A stretch of 64,000 nt of DNA from Methanosarcina barkeri str. Wiesmoor (GCF_000969985.1 NZ_CP009526.1:1116001-1180000); one strand, 5' to 3'; shown: positions 39,403-49,516, numbered from the stretch's first letter. Numbers and translations: made by a program. Notes: a model not told the origin generated them from the sequence alone.

Positions 39403-40524
39403 ATGGTAATTAAAAGAAAAAGCATTTGTGTGATCACTTTTCCACCCATGAAAGCAGGGTTCACTCCATTATCTAATCTTATTGATATTTTAACATCTTC
39501 TTCTAATGAGATATATCTAATTACTGGAAACGAAAGTTATCATCATTTTGCTGGTAATAAACATATTCATTTGTATGGTATATTCCATTCAAAAGGTAAT
39601 GGTTCAGTTAATAGAATTAAAAATTATATTTGTACCCATTTAAAAATAGCTCATTTGTTCCTAAAAATAATTCGTAAAGTCGATGTATGTATTTTTTTCT
39701 TAGGAGGGGAAATGCAAATTTTATCGTTGATCCCCGCAAAATTATTTAAAATAAAAACAGTTACTATAGTTTCGGGAGTTTCAATAAAATACGAGAAAGA
39801 TATTCTATCGAAAATAGTTACAAAATTATGTACTGTAAACTTTAATCTGGTAGACAAGATTATATTATATTCTCCACGTCTCATAAACGAATGGAATTTT
39901 GAAAAATATTCCAATAAGATTTTGATAGCTCCTCGGCATTTTTTGGATTTTTCTAATTTTAATTTAAGCGTTGAGTTTAGTCAAAGGAGCGATTTCATTG
40001 GGTATGTAGGTCGTTTATCTGAAGAAAAAGGTATTATTAATTTTATAGAGTCAATTCCTATCATTTTAAAACAAAAACCGTATCTGAATATTTTGATAAT
40101 AGGTGATGGAGATTTAAAAAGTAATGTTGATAAGTATCTTTCTCAAAATGGTCTTGAAAACAATGTAAAACTTGTTGGATGGAGCTTTCGTGAGGATCTT
40201 CCCAAATATTTAAATTCATTAAAATTGCTAGTTATTCCTTCGTATACAGAAGGTCTTCCTAATGTTATGTTAGAAGCAATGGCTTGCGGAACGCCTGTAC
40301 TTGCTACAGGAGTGGGAGCAATTCCTGATATAATAAATGATGAAGAAACTGGCTTTATTATGGAAAACAATTCTCCTGAATGCATTGCAAAAAATGTTTT
40401 CCGTGCTATGAAACATCCAAATCTTGAACATGTTGTAGAGAACTCTCATAGTTTTGTAAATGATAACTTCACTTACAATAAAGCTGTGGAAAGATATTCA
40501 GAAATACTTCATAATATTCAATGA
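39403..40524 (+). CDS. Family 4 glycosyltransferase
   Basis: A 373-residue GT-B transferase. The N-terminal domain begins ICVITFPPMKAGFTPLSNL; the donor domain contains IGYVGRLSEEKGIINFIESI, VKLVGWSFREDLPKYLNS and the signature YTEGLPNVMLEAMACGTPVL, with GVGAIPDIINDEETGF. All are normal for GT4. It is the first gene of a three-gene cassette (GT4, GT-C-like, GT4-like) flanked by inverted non-coding repeats. Confidence 0.9.
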   Translation: MVIKRKSICVITFPPMKAGFTPLSNLIDILTSSSNEIYLITGNESYHHFAGNKHIHLYGIFHSKGNGSVNRIKNYICTHLKIAHLFLKIIRKVDVCIFFLGGEMQILSLIPAKLFKIKTVTIVSGVSIKYEKDILSKIVTKLCTVNFNLVDKIILYSPRLINEWNFEKYSNKILIAPRHFLDFSNFNLSVEFSQRSDFIGYVGRLSEEKGIINFIESIPIILKQKPYLNILIIGDGDLKSNVDKYLSQNGLENNVKLVGWSFREDLPKYLNSLKLLVIPSYTEGLPNVMLEAMACGTPVLATGVGAIPDIINDEETGFIMENNSPECIAKNVFRAMKHPNLEHVVENSHSFVNDNFTYNKAVERYSEILHNIQ

Positions 40525-40716
40525 ATTTATAAACAGATCATTTACGAAATATTATGACTTGAATGAATTGTCAAATTAACTTTAATTTAGGGCGATCTTA
40601 CAGCAATTTAAAAAAAGGTTATATCTATATACATAACATATCTCTATGTATTTTTATTGATGACTACTTAAATGGTCTCAATATAATATATTGAATATTT
40701 TAATGGGCGGATAAAA

Positions 40717-42510
40717 GTGTTCTCCAAGGATAAGTGTATTAATACTTCTAGATACATAAAATTAGTATCAATATTTGGGTTTATAATAATATTATCAGCT
40801 TTAACTATTATAACTAACAGCCATTCTCCTAATGTATATGCTTTTTCAATATACAATATGTATCCATGGTATTTTTGGGCTCTTATTGTTATGGCTATTT
40901 TCATCGGCCAGATGATATTAATCTATAACGCAATTTCTAAGTATGAGACTAATACTTGGCTAATTGGTTTTTTAATGATAATAGTTTCAAACCTAATTTT
41001 ATTGCTTATGCCAATTATCCGAGGATATTTCATACATGGCAGGGAAGATGCTTTAACTCATATTGGTTATATGGTCGATATTGAGAATACCCATAGTATT
41101 GGTTTTAACTCTTATCCCATGCTTCACATACTGGGTTTTACACTAAAATCCTTCTCTGGTTTAAGTTATAACGATATTACTATGTTTCTACCTTTATTAT
41201 ATTCACTATTCTATATATTTTCGTGGTATATTCTTGGAAAGTATATATTTAAAAACAAACGTGATCTATTTATAATGTTATCATTTTCTTCAATACTATT
41301 ACTTGGCAGTAAAAATGTTATGCTTAGCCCTAATGGGCAAGCAATTCTTTTTGTCCCTTTCTTTCTTTATGTTTTTTTTAAATCGAGATTACCAAAGAAA
41401 GCTGTGCCATATTCGATTCTGTTAATTCTACTTAGTTTTTTTATAATATTTTCTCATCCTTTAGTCACAATTTTGCTTACAGTAACGATTTTATTATCTG
41501 ATTTTACTATGTATCTTAATCGTAACAAAAACTCTGAGTTTAAAATAAAAAAGTCAACTAATTTATTATTTATTATGATATGTTCCTTTCTCATATGGTC
41601 TTCATATTTACATATTCTTGCATACAGTCTGGAAAATATAATATCTACGTTAATATTCAGTGACGGAGGAGGCTCTGAATTTGGGAGATACCAGACATCT
41701 CTTAGTTCTGTTGATGTATCTTTTTTGAAAATCTTCGGACTAATACTAAATCTGTACGGTCCCTATATCATATTATCCATACTCTCTGCCGCCTGTATAA
41801 TATACATGCTTACTTTTTGGAAAAAAGATAACATAGAAGTAAATTATTACCATAAACTTTCAATTCTAGGATGGGCATTCCTTGTGATCTTCTCACTGCT
41901 ACTATTTCTCTTCAATGATCAATTTGGTTTTATAAGAGTTTATAGTTATTCAATATTTTTCTCTATTATCTTGATATCTTTTTCAATAAGTATGTTTCTA
42001 AGAAGATCTTCGGATAAAAATAATAGTAATTTGAAAGTATTAGTAATATTTTCAATTTTGATACTTATTACGAGTTTATCCACATATAGTTTATTTTTGT
42101 CACCTAATATTTTAAAAATAGATCAACAGACTCCAGAGAGTGAGTTTTCTGCAATGAAAACATTTTATAAGGTAAAAGAAAATTATCCTGTATTGGAACG
42201 TGGAACAGTAAACTATAGGATTTACAATGTAGTTTATGGAGTTTCAGCCGCTAAGAAAAATGATGTTGTTTATGGTAATCAAGTTATCAAGCATTTTGGA
42301 TACAATAACAATTCTTCGTTAAGTGACTCTTATAACAAATCATATCTACTGGTTAGTTATGTTGGTAGAAACCAAGATCAAAAACTATTGCCAAATTTTG
42401 AAAACAGATGGAATTTTAATTATAGTGATTTTGTGCACTTAGATAATGACGTTGGAGTTACTAAATTTTACTCCGATAAATTTTCAGATATTTATATTAT
42501 CAAACCTTAA
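40717..42510 (+). CDS. GT-C-like integral membrane protein (597 aa)
   Basis: About 12-13 membrane helices up to residue ~470, then a soluble tail of about 120 residues. The loop after the early helices has RGYFIHGREDALTHIGYMVD, an acidic/His-containing motif positioned as in GT-C transferases, and the following NSYPMLHILGFTLKSF. The layout parallels the protein at 22279-24264. The start is a GTG at 40717; an in-frame GTG/ATG choice cannot be settled by eye. Likely function is lipid-linked sugar transfer or polymerisation. Confidence 0.65.
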   Translation: MFSKDKCINTSRYIKLVSIFGFIIILSALTIITNSHSPNVYAFSIYNMYPWYFWALIVMAIFIGQMILIYNAISKYETNTWLIGFLMIIVSNLILLLMPIIRGYFIHGREDALTHIGYMVDIENTHSIGFNSYPMLHILGFTLKSFSGLSYNDITMFLPLLYSLFYIFSWYILGKYIFKNKRDLFIMLSFSSILLLGSKNVMLSPNGQAILFVPFFLYVFFKSRLPKKAVPYSILLILLSFFIIFSHPLVTILLTVTILLSDFTMYLNRNKNSEFKIKKSTNLLFIMICSFLIWSSYLHILAYSLENIISTLIFSDGGGSEFGRYQTSLSSVDVSFLKIFGLILNLYGPYIILSILSAACIIYMLTFWKKDNIEVNYYHKLSILGWAFLVIFSLLLFLFNDQFGFIRVYSYSIFFSIILISFSISMFLRRSSDKNNSNLKVLVIFSILILITSLSTYSLFLSPNILKIDQQTPESEFSAMKTFYKVKENYPVLERGTVNYRIYNVVYGVSAAKKNDVVYGNQVIKHFGYNNNSSLSDSYNKSYLLVSYVGRNQDQKLLPNFENRWNFNYSDFVHLDNDVGVTKFYSDKFSDIYIIKP

Positions 42511-42603
42511 TTTTATTTGATAGTACGACATATAAAATTGATATAAAATTTAAGTTATATAATAAGTAATATTCAAGCAGTTCTCTGATTAAAAGGAATC
42601 TTT

Positions 42604-43782
42604 ATGAAAGTGTTATACTTAATCTCGACAATGGAGCCTCACTCAGGAAGAGGAGGGCATTATTATAGTTTAAGAACTACTGCTGAAGAAATTAGTAAAA
42701 AGTTAGATTGTGCTATAGTTGTTATTGGAAAAAGAGAGTCTCCAGTTATAAATCAGTCAAAAGTAAAAGTATATAATTTAATCTATGAAAAAATAAGTGT
42801 TATTAAAGTAATGAAAGATCTGAAAAACATTATTGATATTGAGTGCCCTCAAGTTATTCATAGTTTTGATGAAGATACCTTCTTTTTTGGGAGTTTAATT
42901 AGTAATATTTTCAAAAAGCCATATATTCATACGAAATGTGGAGGCCCAAATCCAAGAATAGCTTTTCCAAAAGTGAATAACTTAATATTATTTTCTCAAG
43001 AAAACGTTAAGTTTTATCAGTCTTCAAGAAGATTTAAAAAAACCAATCTATTTTATATTCCAAATCGAATCAAGGAAATTCCTTCAGATTTTTCAAGAAT
43101 AAAAGACATCAAGTTATCAGTGCATTGCAATAAATCAAAAGTATTTCTAATAATTTCCAGGCTTGAAGTATCCAAAAAGAATGATATATTACAGGCAATA
43201 GATCTTGTAAAAAAATTAAATTTTGATGGAATTAAAACTAAGTTAATTATTATTGGAACCCTACAAGATGCAAATGTTGGTAAAGAAATAAGTGAGAATC
43301 TAGATAATAATATTTATCTGTTCACAGACGAGAAGTACTCAATTAACGCTAGTCAGCTAATTGATGTTGCTGACTTTGTTATTGGTGGTGGAAGAAGCTT
43401 TATGGAAGCTGCATCAAAAGGGAAGATTATGCTGTGCCCCTTAAAAAACTCAAATTATCCTTTATTAATCACAGAAAAAAACTTTCAAAGTGCTTTTGAT
43501 CAAAACTTTTCAAGTAGATTAACTATTGATAATTTCGATCCAGATGATAATTATAAACAAATTCTTCAAGCGATAATCAACGAAGAATACGCAAATAATA
43601 TTACTAGTTTTATTAAATCGGTTTCAAGTGAACATTTTGAAATCAGCAGTCAGCTCAACAGATATTACAAGATTTATAACGAAGCAAAATATAAAATGCA
43701 TTTTAGTATGTTCGATATATTAACTCAATTTTTCAGAATGGTTTATTGTAATGACTTAATCCCAAAACTTAAAACTATTTGA
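42604..43782 (+). CDS. GT4-like glycosyltransferase
   Basis: A 392-residue protein with GT-B features. The N-terminus has MEPHSGRGGHYYSLRTTAEE, with the glycine loop; the middle has FYIPNRIKEIPSDFS, then VFLIISRLEVSKKNDILQAI at the start of the donor domain, and IDVADFVIGGGRSFMEAAS near the C-terminus, where the usual E-x7-E motif is replaced by GGGRSFMEAASKGK. It is therefore a divergent member. AAAGGAATC precedes the ATG. Confidence 0.78.
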   Translation: MKVLYLISTMEPHSGRGGHYYSLRTTAEEISKKLDCAIVVIGKRESPVINQSKVKVYNLIYEKISVIKVMKDLKNIIDIECPQVIHSFDEDTFFFGSLISNIFKKPYIHTKCGGPNPRIAFPKVNNLILFSQENVKFYQSSRRFKKTNLFYIPNRIKEIPSDFSRIKDIKLSVHCNKSKVFLIISRLEVSKKNDILQAIDLVKKLNFDGIKTKLIIIGTLQDANVGKEISENLDNNIYLFTDEKYSINASQLIDVADFVIGGGRSFMEAASKGKIMLCPLKNSNYPLLITEKNFQSAFDQNFSSRLTIDNFDPDDNYKQILQAIINEEYANNITSFIKSVSSEHFEISSQLNRYYKIYNEAKYKMHFSMFDILTQFFRMVYCNDLIPKLKTI

Positions 43783-43856
43783 TATCAGATCTATTGAACT
43801 TTTATGCAAAAAGTAAAAGCAACTATATGGTGTATTTGGAGACAAATATGAATCTG

Positions 43857-44181
43857 TTTCCATTGTTCATCGGTTAGGGAATTTTCTTGCCTGAAAGCTA
43901 TCGATTTCGTATTAAAATCCGACCTTAAATTTTGGCCTCTTTATATGAAATCGATACCCTGTTCCAGCTTATCATTTATTAATATATTTGGAGAGGTCAT
44001 CCCAAAACTTGAAATTTGCTTCTTGGACCTTGTATTTTGAATAATCAATCAATCTCATGATCATGAAAATAATTCTGAGAATTCCCAATGATTAAGAGTA
44101 AAGTGGCTTTTGGGATAGGCTCGGAAAATATTGAGGCAATTGAGGCAATTTATCACGATTCCTCACTTAACCGAAGACACA
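43857..44181 (+). repeat. Non-coding repeat, copy 2 (longer form)
   Basis: CATCGGTTAGGGAATTTTCT through AGCTATCGATTTCG (43866-43912) and ATTCCTCACTTAACCGAAG (44158-44177) are the reverse complement of 39264-39375, but about 240 bp of interior are kept here. No gene is visible in this 420-bp spacer. Confidence 0.6.
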
Positions 44182-44205
44182 TGAATCTGTTTCAAAAACA
44201 CCAAT

Positions 44206-45525
44206 TTAGGTGATTCTCTTACGCTTGATTGGTGGTGCATGAATCAATCCTAAAATAAAATTGATATCACTTTTTTTACAAATAAATATGTCACTTAAAC
44301 TTAATTGAGTAATTTTCATATAGTAATACAAAATGGATACTGATGCAAGCGTATAACTAACGGTTGAAGCTAAGGCTGCACCACAACCACCATAATCTGG
44401 TATTAAAATTATATTAAGCACTATATTGATCAAAACGGCTGGGGAAAAAATTTTTAGAGTAATATCAGGTTTTCCTCTGCCAGCCAAATCCATATTAATA
44501 ATTTTAAAAAGACTCATTATAACTATTCCAGGTAATAATATTTTTAGCATCTTGACACTTGGGATATATTCGTCTCCATTCAAAAAAGGGATTATATACC
44601 CACTAGCAAAATATAAAAATAATGACCCAAACAAGACAATAGGGAAAATAATCCTTATCATTTTTGCAATATCTTGAGAGAATTTATTTGAATCCTTTGC
44701 GTTTGCACTATATGAAAAAATAACTACCCCAAAAGCAGTCGGTAGCTGCCATAATAATTCAGCAAAACCAACTCCTATTGAATATTGACCTACTTCTGCA
44801 ATATTACTTAAACGTTCAAGTATAATTATGTCCACTCTATAATTAAGATTCAGGACAAACAGTGAAAGTGCATAGATAAATCCTAGAGAAAACATTTTTT
44901 TGATTATTTCGGGTGAACAGCATATTTTTAAAGAATATTCTCTCTTGATCATTAATAAGGCATATAAAGCAAGCATAATTCGGGCAACAAGTGTGGCCAA
45001 AATCGCACCTAACACATATAAATTCTCAAAAAATACTAAAAAGATGATAAGTACAAAATTAATTATAGGAACCAAATATTTTATTTGGTTAAATTTATTT
45101 ATTCGCTGTTTGCCAATTAAAATCCCAGTAAAATAATTAATAGTAAGATCTGCAGGAACTGTAAATGACGCAAGTAATATTAGCATTTGATTATAATCTG
45201 GGTTTTTAGTATACGAGATTATTACAATTGAAGTTAAAACTCCAATTGCGCTTGATAAAATAAGTAATAATAACGTTACACCTACAATGTCTGATTCCGA
45301 GTATTTTTTTGTACCAAGATAATAAACAGTTGCCTGACGCATTCCCATACTTAAAAGACTAATTAGTATTCCCGGATAAACTAAAAGAGCAGAAAAGATT
45401 CCTTTCCCTGAAGGTCCAAGTTCTCTCGCAAGTATTACTCCTGAAATGAAACTTACAATTAAAATAAACAATTGAGTTCCAAAAACAGATATTCCATCTT
45501 TTGCCAAACTGTAGTTCTTTACCAT
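44206..45525 (-). CDS. Wzx-like polysaccharide flippase of the murAB operon
   Basis: A 439-residue, 12-to-14-helix protein of the MVF/Wzx group. It opens with FGTQLFILIVSFISGVILAR and ELGPSGKGIFSALLVYPG; the C-terminal half has NMDLAGRGKPDITLKIFSP and NIILIPDYGGCGAALASTVS, standard Wzx motifs. It is the last gene of a minus-strand unit (murA, murB, acetyltransferase, flippase), 13 bp after the acetyltransferase stop. This suggests it exports a glycan carrying the MurA/MurB-derived sugar. Confidence 0.88.
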   Translation of the reverse strand: MVKNYSLAKDGISVFGTQLFILIVSFISGVILARELGPSGKGIFSALLVYPGILISLLSMGMRQATVYYLGTKKYSESDIVGVTLLLLILSSAIGVLTSIVIISYTKNPDYNQMLILLASFTVPADLTINYFTGILIGKQRINKFNQIKYLVPIINFVLIIFLVFFENLYVLGAILATLVARIMLALYALLMIKREYSLKICCSPEIIKKMFSLGFIYALSLFVLNLNYRVDIIILERLSNIAEVGQYSIGVGFAELLWQLPTAFGVVIFSYSANAKDSNKFSQDIAKMIRIIFPIVLFGSLFLYFASGYIIPFLNGDEYIPSVKMLKILLPGIVIMSLFKIINMDLAGRGKPDITLKIFSPAVLINIVLNIILIPDYGGCGAALASTVSYTLASVSILYYYMKITQLSLSDIFICKKSDINFILGLIHAPPIKRKRIT

Positions 45526-45538
45526 TTTATACCCTACG

Positions 45539-46094
45539 TTACTTAATTATTTTTGCAGGACTTCCTACTGTGGTTGAGTTTTTAGGTACATCAGTCAGTA
45601 CAACTGAATTTGCACCAATTACAGCATTTTTATGAACAGGTATTCCACCTATAACTTTTTCTCCAGAATAAATTATTGCGCCTTGTTTTACTGTGGGGTA
45701 GGGCTTTGCTTCGTCTTTATGCCCATAGCTTCCAAATGTAGTTTGTTGAAAAATTGTAACTTCATCTCCAATAATCACTCTCGCTCCATATTACGACTGA
45801 AGTATGAGCAAATTTTATTCTATTACCTAATTTAGCTCTACAATCGATTTCATTGCCGCCAAGGATAGGTTGTCGATATTTGTTAAAACCGAGAGCTTTT
45901 CTAGCTATCTTAGATCTTAAATAACAACATCTAGAAATACGATACCGATATATTAGTTTAAAAAAAATCTTCAAAAAAAAGATCGCAGCCTTACTCAATA
46001 AGTTTTTACCACCGTAGAAAACTAAATATTGATTTATATCTTTCAAGCAGTTTTTTAAACTATATTTATCTTTATTCAACTTTTCCAATCTCAT
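45539..46094 (-). pseudogene. Serine-acetyltransferase-like hexapeptide acyltransferase, frameshifted
   Basis: The N-terminal helical domain (46094 to about 45790) has LRSKIARKALGFNKYR and ends KFAHTSVVIWS. The C-terminal beta-helix (45778 to 45539) begins VIIGDEVTIFQQTTFGSYGH, includes the catalytic-type His and closes GANSVVLTDVPKNSTTVGSP. The two frames meet at about 45785-45800, where one base too many or two too few break the GARVIIGD motif. The combined length of about 184 residues matches CysE-like sugar acetyltransferases. It overlaps murB by 23 bases. A sequencing error cannot be excluded. Confidence 0.78.
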
Positions 46095-47028
46095 GCAATG
46101 ATCTGAGACTTCCCAGCTCTCCTACATACTTCACTTCGCTTTCTAAACAAAGTCCGTAACGTTGATATACAACTTTTCGAATATATTGGACAATAGAAAT
46201 CACATCTTTAGCCGTAGCATTTCCCAGATTTACTATAAAATTGGCATGTTTTTCCGAAATTTGAGCACCACCTATTTGATAACCTTTTAAACCTGCTTCT
46301 TCAATTAACTTTCCAGGAGGTGCAAAAGTGTCGTTCACAACAGGATTACTTAAAAAAACAGATCCACAATTGGGATAATTAAGTGGAAATTTGTTCTTAC
46401 GGTTATTTAGTATAGTTCTCATTTCGGACTTTATTCGTTCTTTTTCTCCAAGTTCACATTCTAGCTCAATTTTACAAATAATATAATCTGAATCCTGAAA
46501 TACTGATTTTCTGTAAGAAAAATCACATTCTTTTTGGGATAAATATATTAAATCATAATTCTTGTCAACAGCCCATACTTTTTTGACAATGTCTCCTATG
46601 CATTTTCCACTGCTTCCTCCGTTCATAAAAATAAGTCCGCCAAGAGTGCCTGGAATTCCAATAGCATGTTCAAGGCCTGATAAACCATTATCTGATAATA
46701 TTTTTGCAAATTTTGGAGTCCAGATACCTGCTTCCGCGCAAACCCTTTTACCATTAATAGTATATCTAGAAAAATTATTTCCCAACTTTATAATGATTCC
46801 ACGAAGCCCTTCATCACAAAAAAGTAAATTTGTTCCATTCCCTATAACAACCGTGGGAATTTTCATTAAATCAGCATATTGTACAATTTCAATTATCTGT
46901 TTGATATTATATGGTTCAATTAAAACGTCTGCGGGACCACCAATACGCCAGCTACTGTGTTTTGAAAGAGGTTCTTTTAAATAAATATCTCCTACTTTTT
47001 TATTAATCAAATTATTTATTTTATCCAT
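46072..47028 (-). CDS. murB: UDP-N-acetylenolpyruvoylglucosamine reductase (MurB)
   Basis: A FAD-dependent reductase that turns UDP-GlcNAc-enolpyruvate into UDP-MurNAc. The 318 residues show the FAD-binding SSWRIGGPADVLIEP, IGNGTNLLFCDEGLRG and HAIGIPGTLGGLIFMNGG. Active-site residues are present: FSYRKSVF (Tyr172/Arg173), NCGSVF (Ser223, proton donor) and LESEVK (Glu298). GLKGYQIGGAQISEKHANFI is the type II MurB signature. It overlaps murA by 8 bases. Archaea lack peptidoglycan, so this is most likely acquired from a bacterium and used for a surface glycan. Confidence 0.93.
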   Translation of the reverse strand: MDKINNLINKKVGDIYLKEPLSKHSSWRIGGPADVLIEPYNIKQIIEIVQYADLMKIPTVVIGNGTNLLFCDEGLRGIIIKLGNNFSRYTINGKRVCAEAGIWTPKFAKILSDNGLSGLEHAIGIPGTLGGLIFMNGGSSGKCIGDIVKKVWAVDKNYDLIYLSQKECDFSYRKSVFQDSDYIICKIELECELGEKERIKSEMRTILNNRKNKFPLNYPNCGSVFLSNPVVNDTFAPPGKLIEEAGLKGYQIGGAQISEKHANFIVNLGNATAKDVISIVQYIRKVVYQRYGLCLESEVKYVGELGSLRSLHEIGKVE

Positions 47029-48277
47029 ATCTTATATTTCCCCCCAATGAAATTAATTTTTCTACAAAATTATCATACCCTCTTTCAATCTGCCAGGCAT
47101 CTAAGATCCGGGTCTCACCTTTTGCCACCAGTCCAGCTAACGCTAATGCAATACCAGCTCGGAGATCAAGAGCTCTTACTTGAGCACCATTAAGGGGATT
47201 TCCACCGATGATTTCCAATATATTACCATTGATATTATATTGCAAGCCCATTTTGGCTAGTTCACTTGTATAACAATATCTACCAGGGAAACGTAAGTCA
47301 ACAATTTTTGAACTACCTTTTGCACAGGCACCATAAACTGCAAATAGAGGTTGAACATCCGATTTGATTTCGGGATATGGACCAGTACTAATCTCTACAG
47401 GATAGGGGGTTCCCCCTCTTACAATAAGACTGTTGTCTCCAAGATAATACTTCGCTCCGCTTTGACGAAGATGTATTAGCGTAACTTCAACGTCCTTGAA
47501 GGGAAAATCAATGATCTCGATATCTCCACCCGTAATCACTGAAGCAATTAGCCACGTGACCGCTTCGATATTATCAGCAATTACAGAATGTCTAGTCCCA
47601 AATAATTTTTTCACTCCAGTAATTTTTATATGTTCCTGGCCAAAAATCTCGATCTTCGCACCCATCTCATTAAGAAAACGCGCCAAATCAAGAATTTCGG
47701 GTTGAATATGAGGATTCCAAACTCTGGTTATACCTTCAGCTAAAGATCCACAGATCATTGAATTTTCAGTCGCGCCTGTTGAACGGATAGGTAAAAAAAT
47801 GTCAGCCCCTTTTAGTCCATTTTCTGCTTTAGCACAAAGCATATTATCTTCAATCCAAACTTTTGCTCCCATGTTTCTGAGAAGCATTTCGTGTAGATCA
47901 AATTTTCTTTCTCCAAGATTACAACCTCCTGGAAGAGGAACCTTTGCTTCACCTATGCGACTTACCAGTGCACCTAATATAAGTAAAGTATTACGAATTG
48001 AGCGCTTGTTCCAATTAAGAATTTTCAAAGGAGCTTTTTCCTCGTAAATGGTTATTTTTTCATCCTCTACGACACATTTTTTTCCAAGAGCTTCCAACAT
48101 ACCAACATGAATTTGAGCATCGAGTAAATTAGCGGGGTAATTTGTCAGTTCTATTTTCTCATCCGTTAGCAATGAAGCTGCAAGAAGACGTAAAGCACTA
48201 TTTTTTGCACCACTTACTTTTACTTTCCCTTGAAGCCTGGATGGTCTGACTATATATTCACATTTTTCTGGATTCAT
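47021..48277 (-). CDS. murA: UDP-N-acetylglucosamine 1-carboxyvinyltransferase (MurA)
   Basis: Transfers enolpyruvate from PEP to UDP-GlcNAc. The 418-residue protein has the two-domain EPSP-synthase fold pattern. KVSGAKNSALRLLA carries the Lys-Asn pair (Lys25, Asn26); LPGGCNLGERKFDLH holds the catalytic Cys119 (equivalent of E. coli Cys115); KSDVQPLF supplies the catalytic Asp; and DLRAGIALALAGLVAKGET carries the conserved Arg. All key residues are therefore visible. It is the first gene of the minus-strand unit murA-murB-acetyltransferase-flippase. Confidence 0.94.
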   Translation of the reverse strand: MNPEKCEYIVRPSRLQGKVKVSGAKNSALRLLAASLLTDEKIELTNYPANLLDAQIHVGMLEALGKKCVVEDEKITIYEEKAPLKILNWNKRSIRNTLLILGALVSRIGEAKVPLPGGCNLGERKFDLHEMLLRNMGAKVWIEDNMLCAKAENGLKGADIFLPIRSTGATENSMICGSLAEGITRVWNPHIQPEILDLARFLNEMGAKIEIFGQEHIKITGVKKLFGTRHSVIADNIEAVTWLIASVITGGDIEIIDFPFKDVEVTLIHLRQSGAKYYLGDNSLIVRGGTPYPVEISTGPYPEIKSDVQPLFAVYGACAKGSSKIVDLRFPGRYCYTSELAKMGLQYNINGNILEIIGGNPLNGAQVRALDLRAGIALALAGLVAKGETRILDAWQIERGYDNFVEKLISLGGNIRYG

Positions 48278-48554
48278 TTCTGATACCTTTTACTTATTTT
48301 CCAAAATAAAACTTCAACTGCAAGATTAAATTTATTAAATAACACTGATTAATATAATTACATCATCTAGTTCAAGGTTAATCTTTTTTATCAGTTGCTA
48401 GCAGAATTTGACTCTTTTGCAGATCATTATCCTCTAAATTATGAGATTAATTATTACAAACCATAAGCCGATGAATAATCCCCATATTTAAATTTGAATG
48501 GGAAACATAATCTTGTTAGATCGGATTATATTTCTCTAAAAATACTTTATCAGC

Positions 48555-49481
48555 TTAGTTCAGGAACCATTCTGCTACTGTCTTAAGTTCATCCCTAAAA
48601 TTACCAATGGGATTATATCCGAATTCTTTAGCCTTTGATATATCTGCTAATGAGTGCTTAATATCCCCTGGTCTTGGTTCTGCATGTATCGATTTTATTT
48701 TCTTTCCCAGTATTTCATTAACGTAATCGACTAACTGATTAATTGTAATTCTTCTACCACATGCTATATTGAAAACTCCAGTTTTCTTAGACTCGCAGGA
48801 AAGAATATTCGCATCAACAACTTTTTTGACAAAAGTGAAGTCTCTGCTTTGTTCTCCGTCTCCGTATATCACGGGACTCTCATCGTTTAGAATTGCAGTT
48901 ATAAATTTTGGGATTACAGCTGCATATTGAGAATTTGGGTCCTGCCGAGGGCCAAAAACGTTGAAATATCTTAAACTAACTGTTGGCAGATCATAAAGAT
49001 CCTGAAAAACCCTGCAGTACATTTCTCCGGTTGCTTTTGTAATTGCATATGGAGACATTGGGTTTATGGGCATATCTTCTCTTTTTGGGAGAGTTGGCGT
49101 ATCGCCATACACCGAAGAGGAAGAAGAAAATATTAATTTCTTAATTCCAGTATCTTTTGCAGCTGTCAGAACATTCAGTGTTCCTGTGATATTAGAGTTA
49201 TTTGAACTAAAAGGATCTTTTACACTTCTTGGAACACTGGGAATTGCTGCAAGATGAAAAACATAATCCTTGTCTTTGAAAATTTCTGTTAAATTCAAGT
49301 CTACTATACTGCCTTTTATTACAGTTAGATTTTCGTGGTCTAGTAGATGTCTTATATTTTCAATGTTACCTGTAGATTCGTTATCAATAACTGTTACTTC
49401 ATTATCTTCAAGTAGCCTCTCAGTAAGATGGGAACCAATGAAACCCATACCACCTGTGACTACTACATTTTTAGTTTTCAA
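48555..49481 (-). CDS. UDP-sugar 4-epimerase-like SDR protein
   Basis: A 308-residue extended SDR of the GalE/WbpP group. It has the NAD motif [64 protein letters not shown] (YxxxK) and [20 protein letters not shown] with the PRQDP motif that is typical of UDP-GlcNAc/UDP-Glc 4-epimerases. It lies 35 bp downstream of the dehydrogenase gene on the same strand, so the two are likely one unit. Confidence 0.9.
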   Translation of the reverse strand: MKTKNVVVTGGMGFIGSHLTERLLEDNEVTVIDNESTGNIENIRHLLDHENLTVIKGSIVDLNLTEIFKDKDYVFHLAAIPSVPRSVKDPFSSNNSNITGTLNVLTAAKDTGIKKLIFSSSSSVYGDTPTLPKREDMPINPMSPYAITKATGEMYCRVFQDLYDLPTVSLRYFNVFGPRQDPNSQYAAVIPKFITAILNDESPVIYGDGEQSRDFTFVKKVVDANILSCESKKTGVFNIACGRRITINQLVDYVNEILGKKIKSIHAEPRPGDIKHSLADISKAKEFGYNPIGNFRDELKTVAEWFLN

Positions 49482-49516
49482 ACAATCCCTTCTGCGAAAC
49501 TGTAATTATAAAGTTA

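Noticed and set aside
44206-48277. A peptidoglycan biosynthesis locus
   Set aside because: Only MurA and MurB are present; there are no Mur ligases, MraY, MurG or penicillin-binding proteins, and the neighbours are polysaccharide genes.
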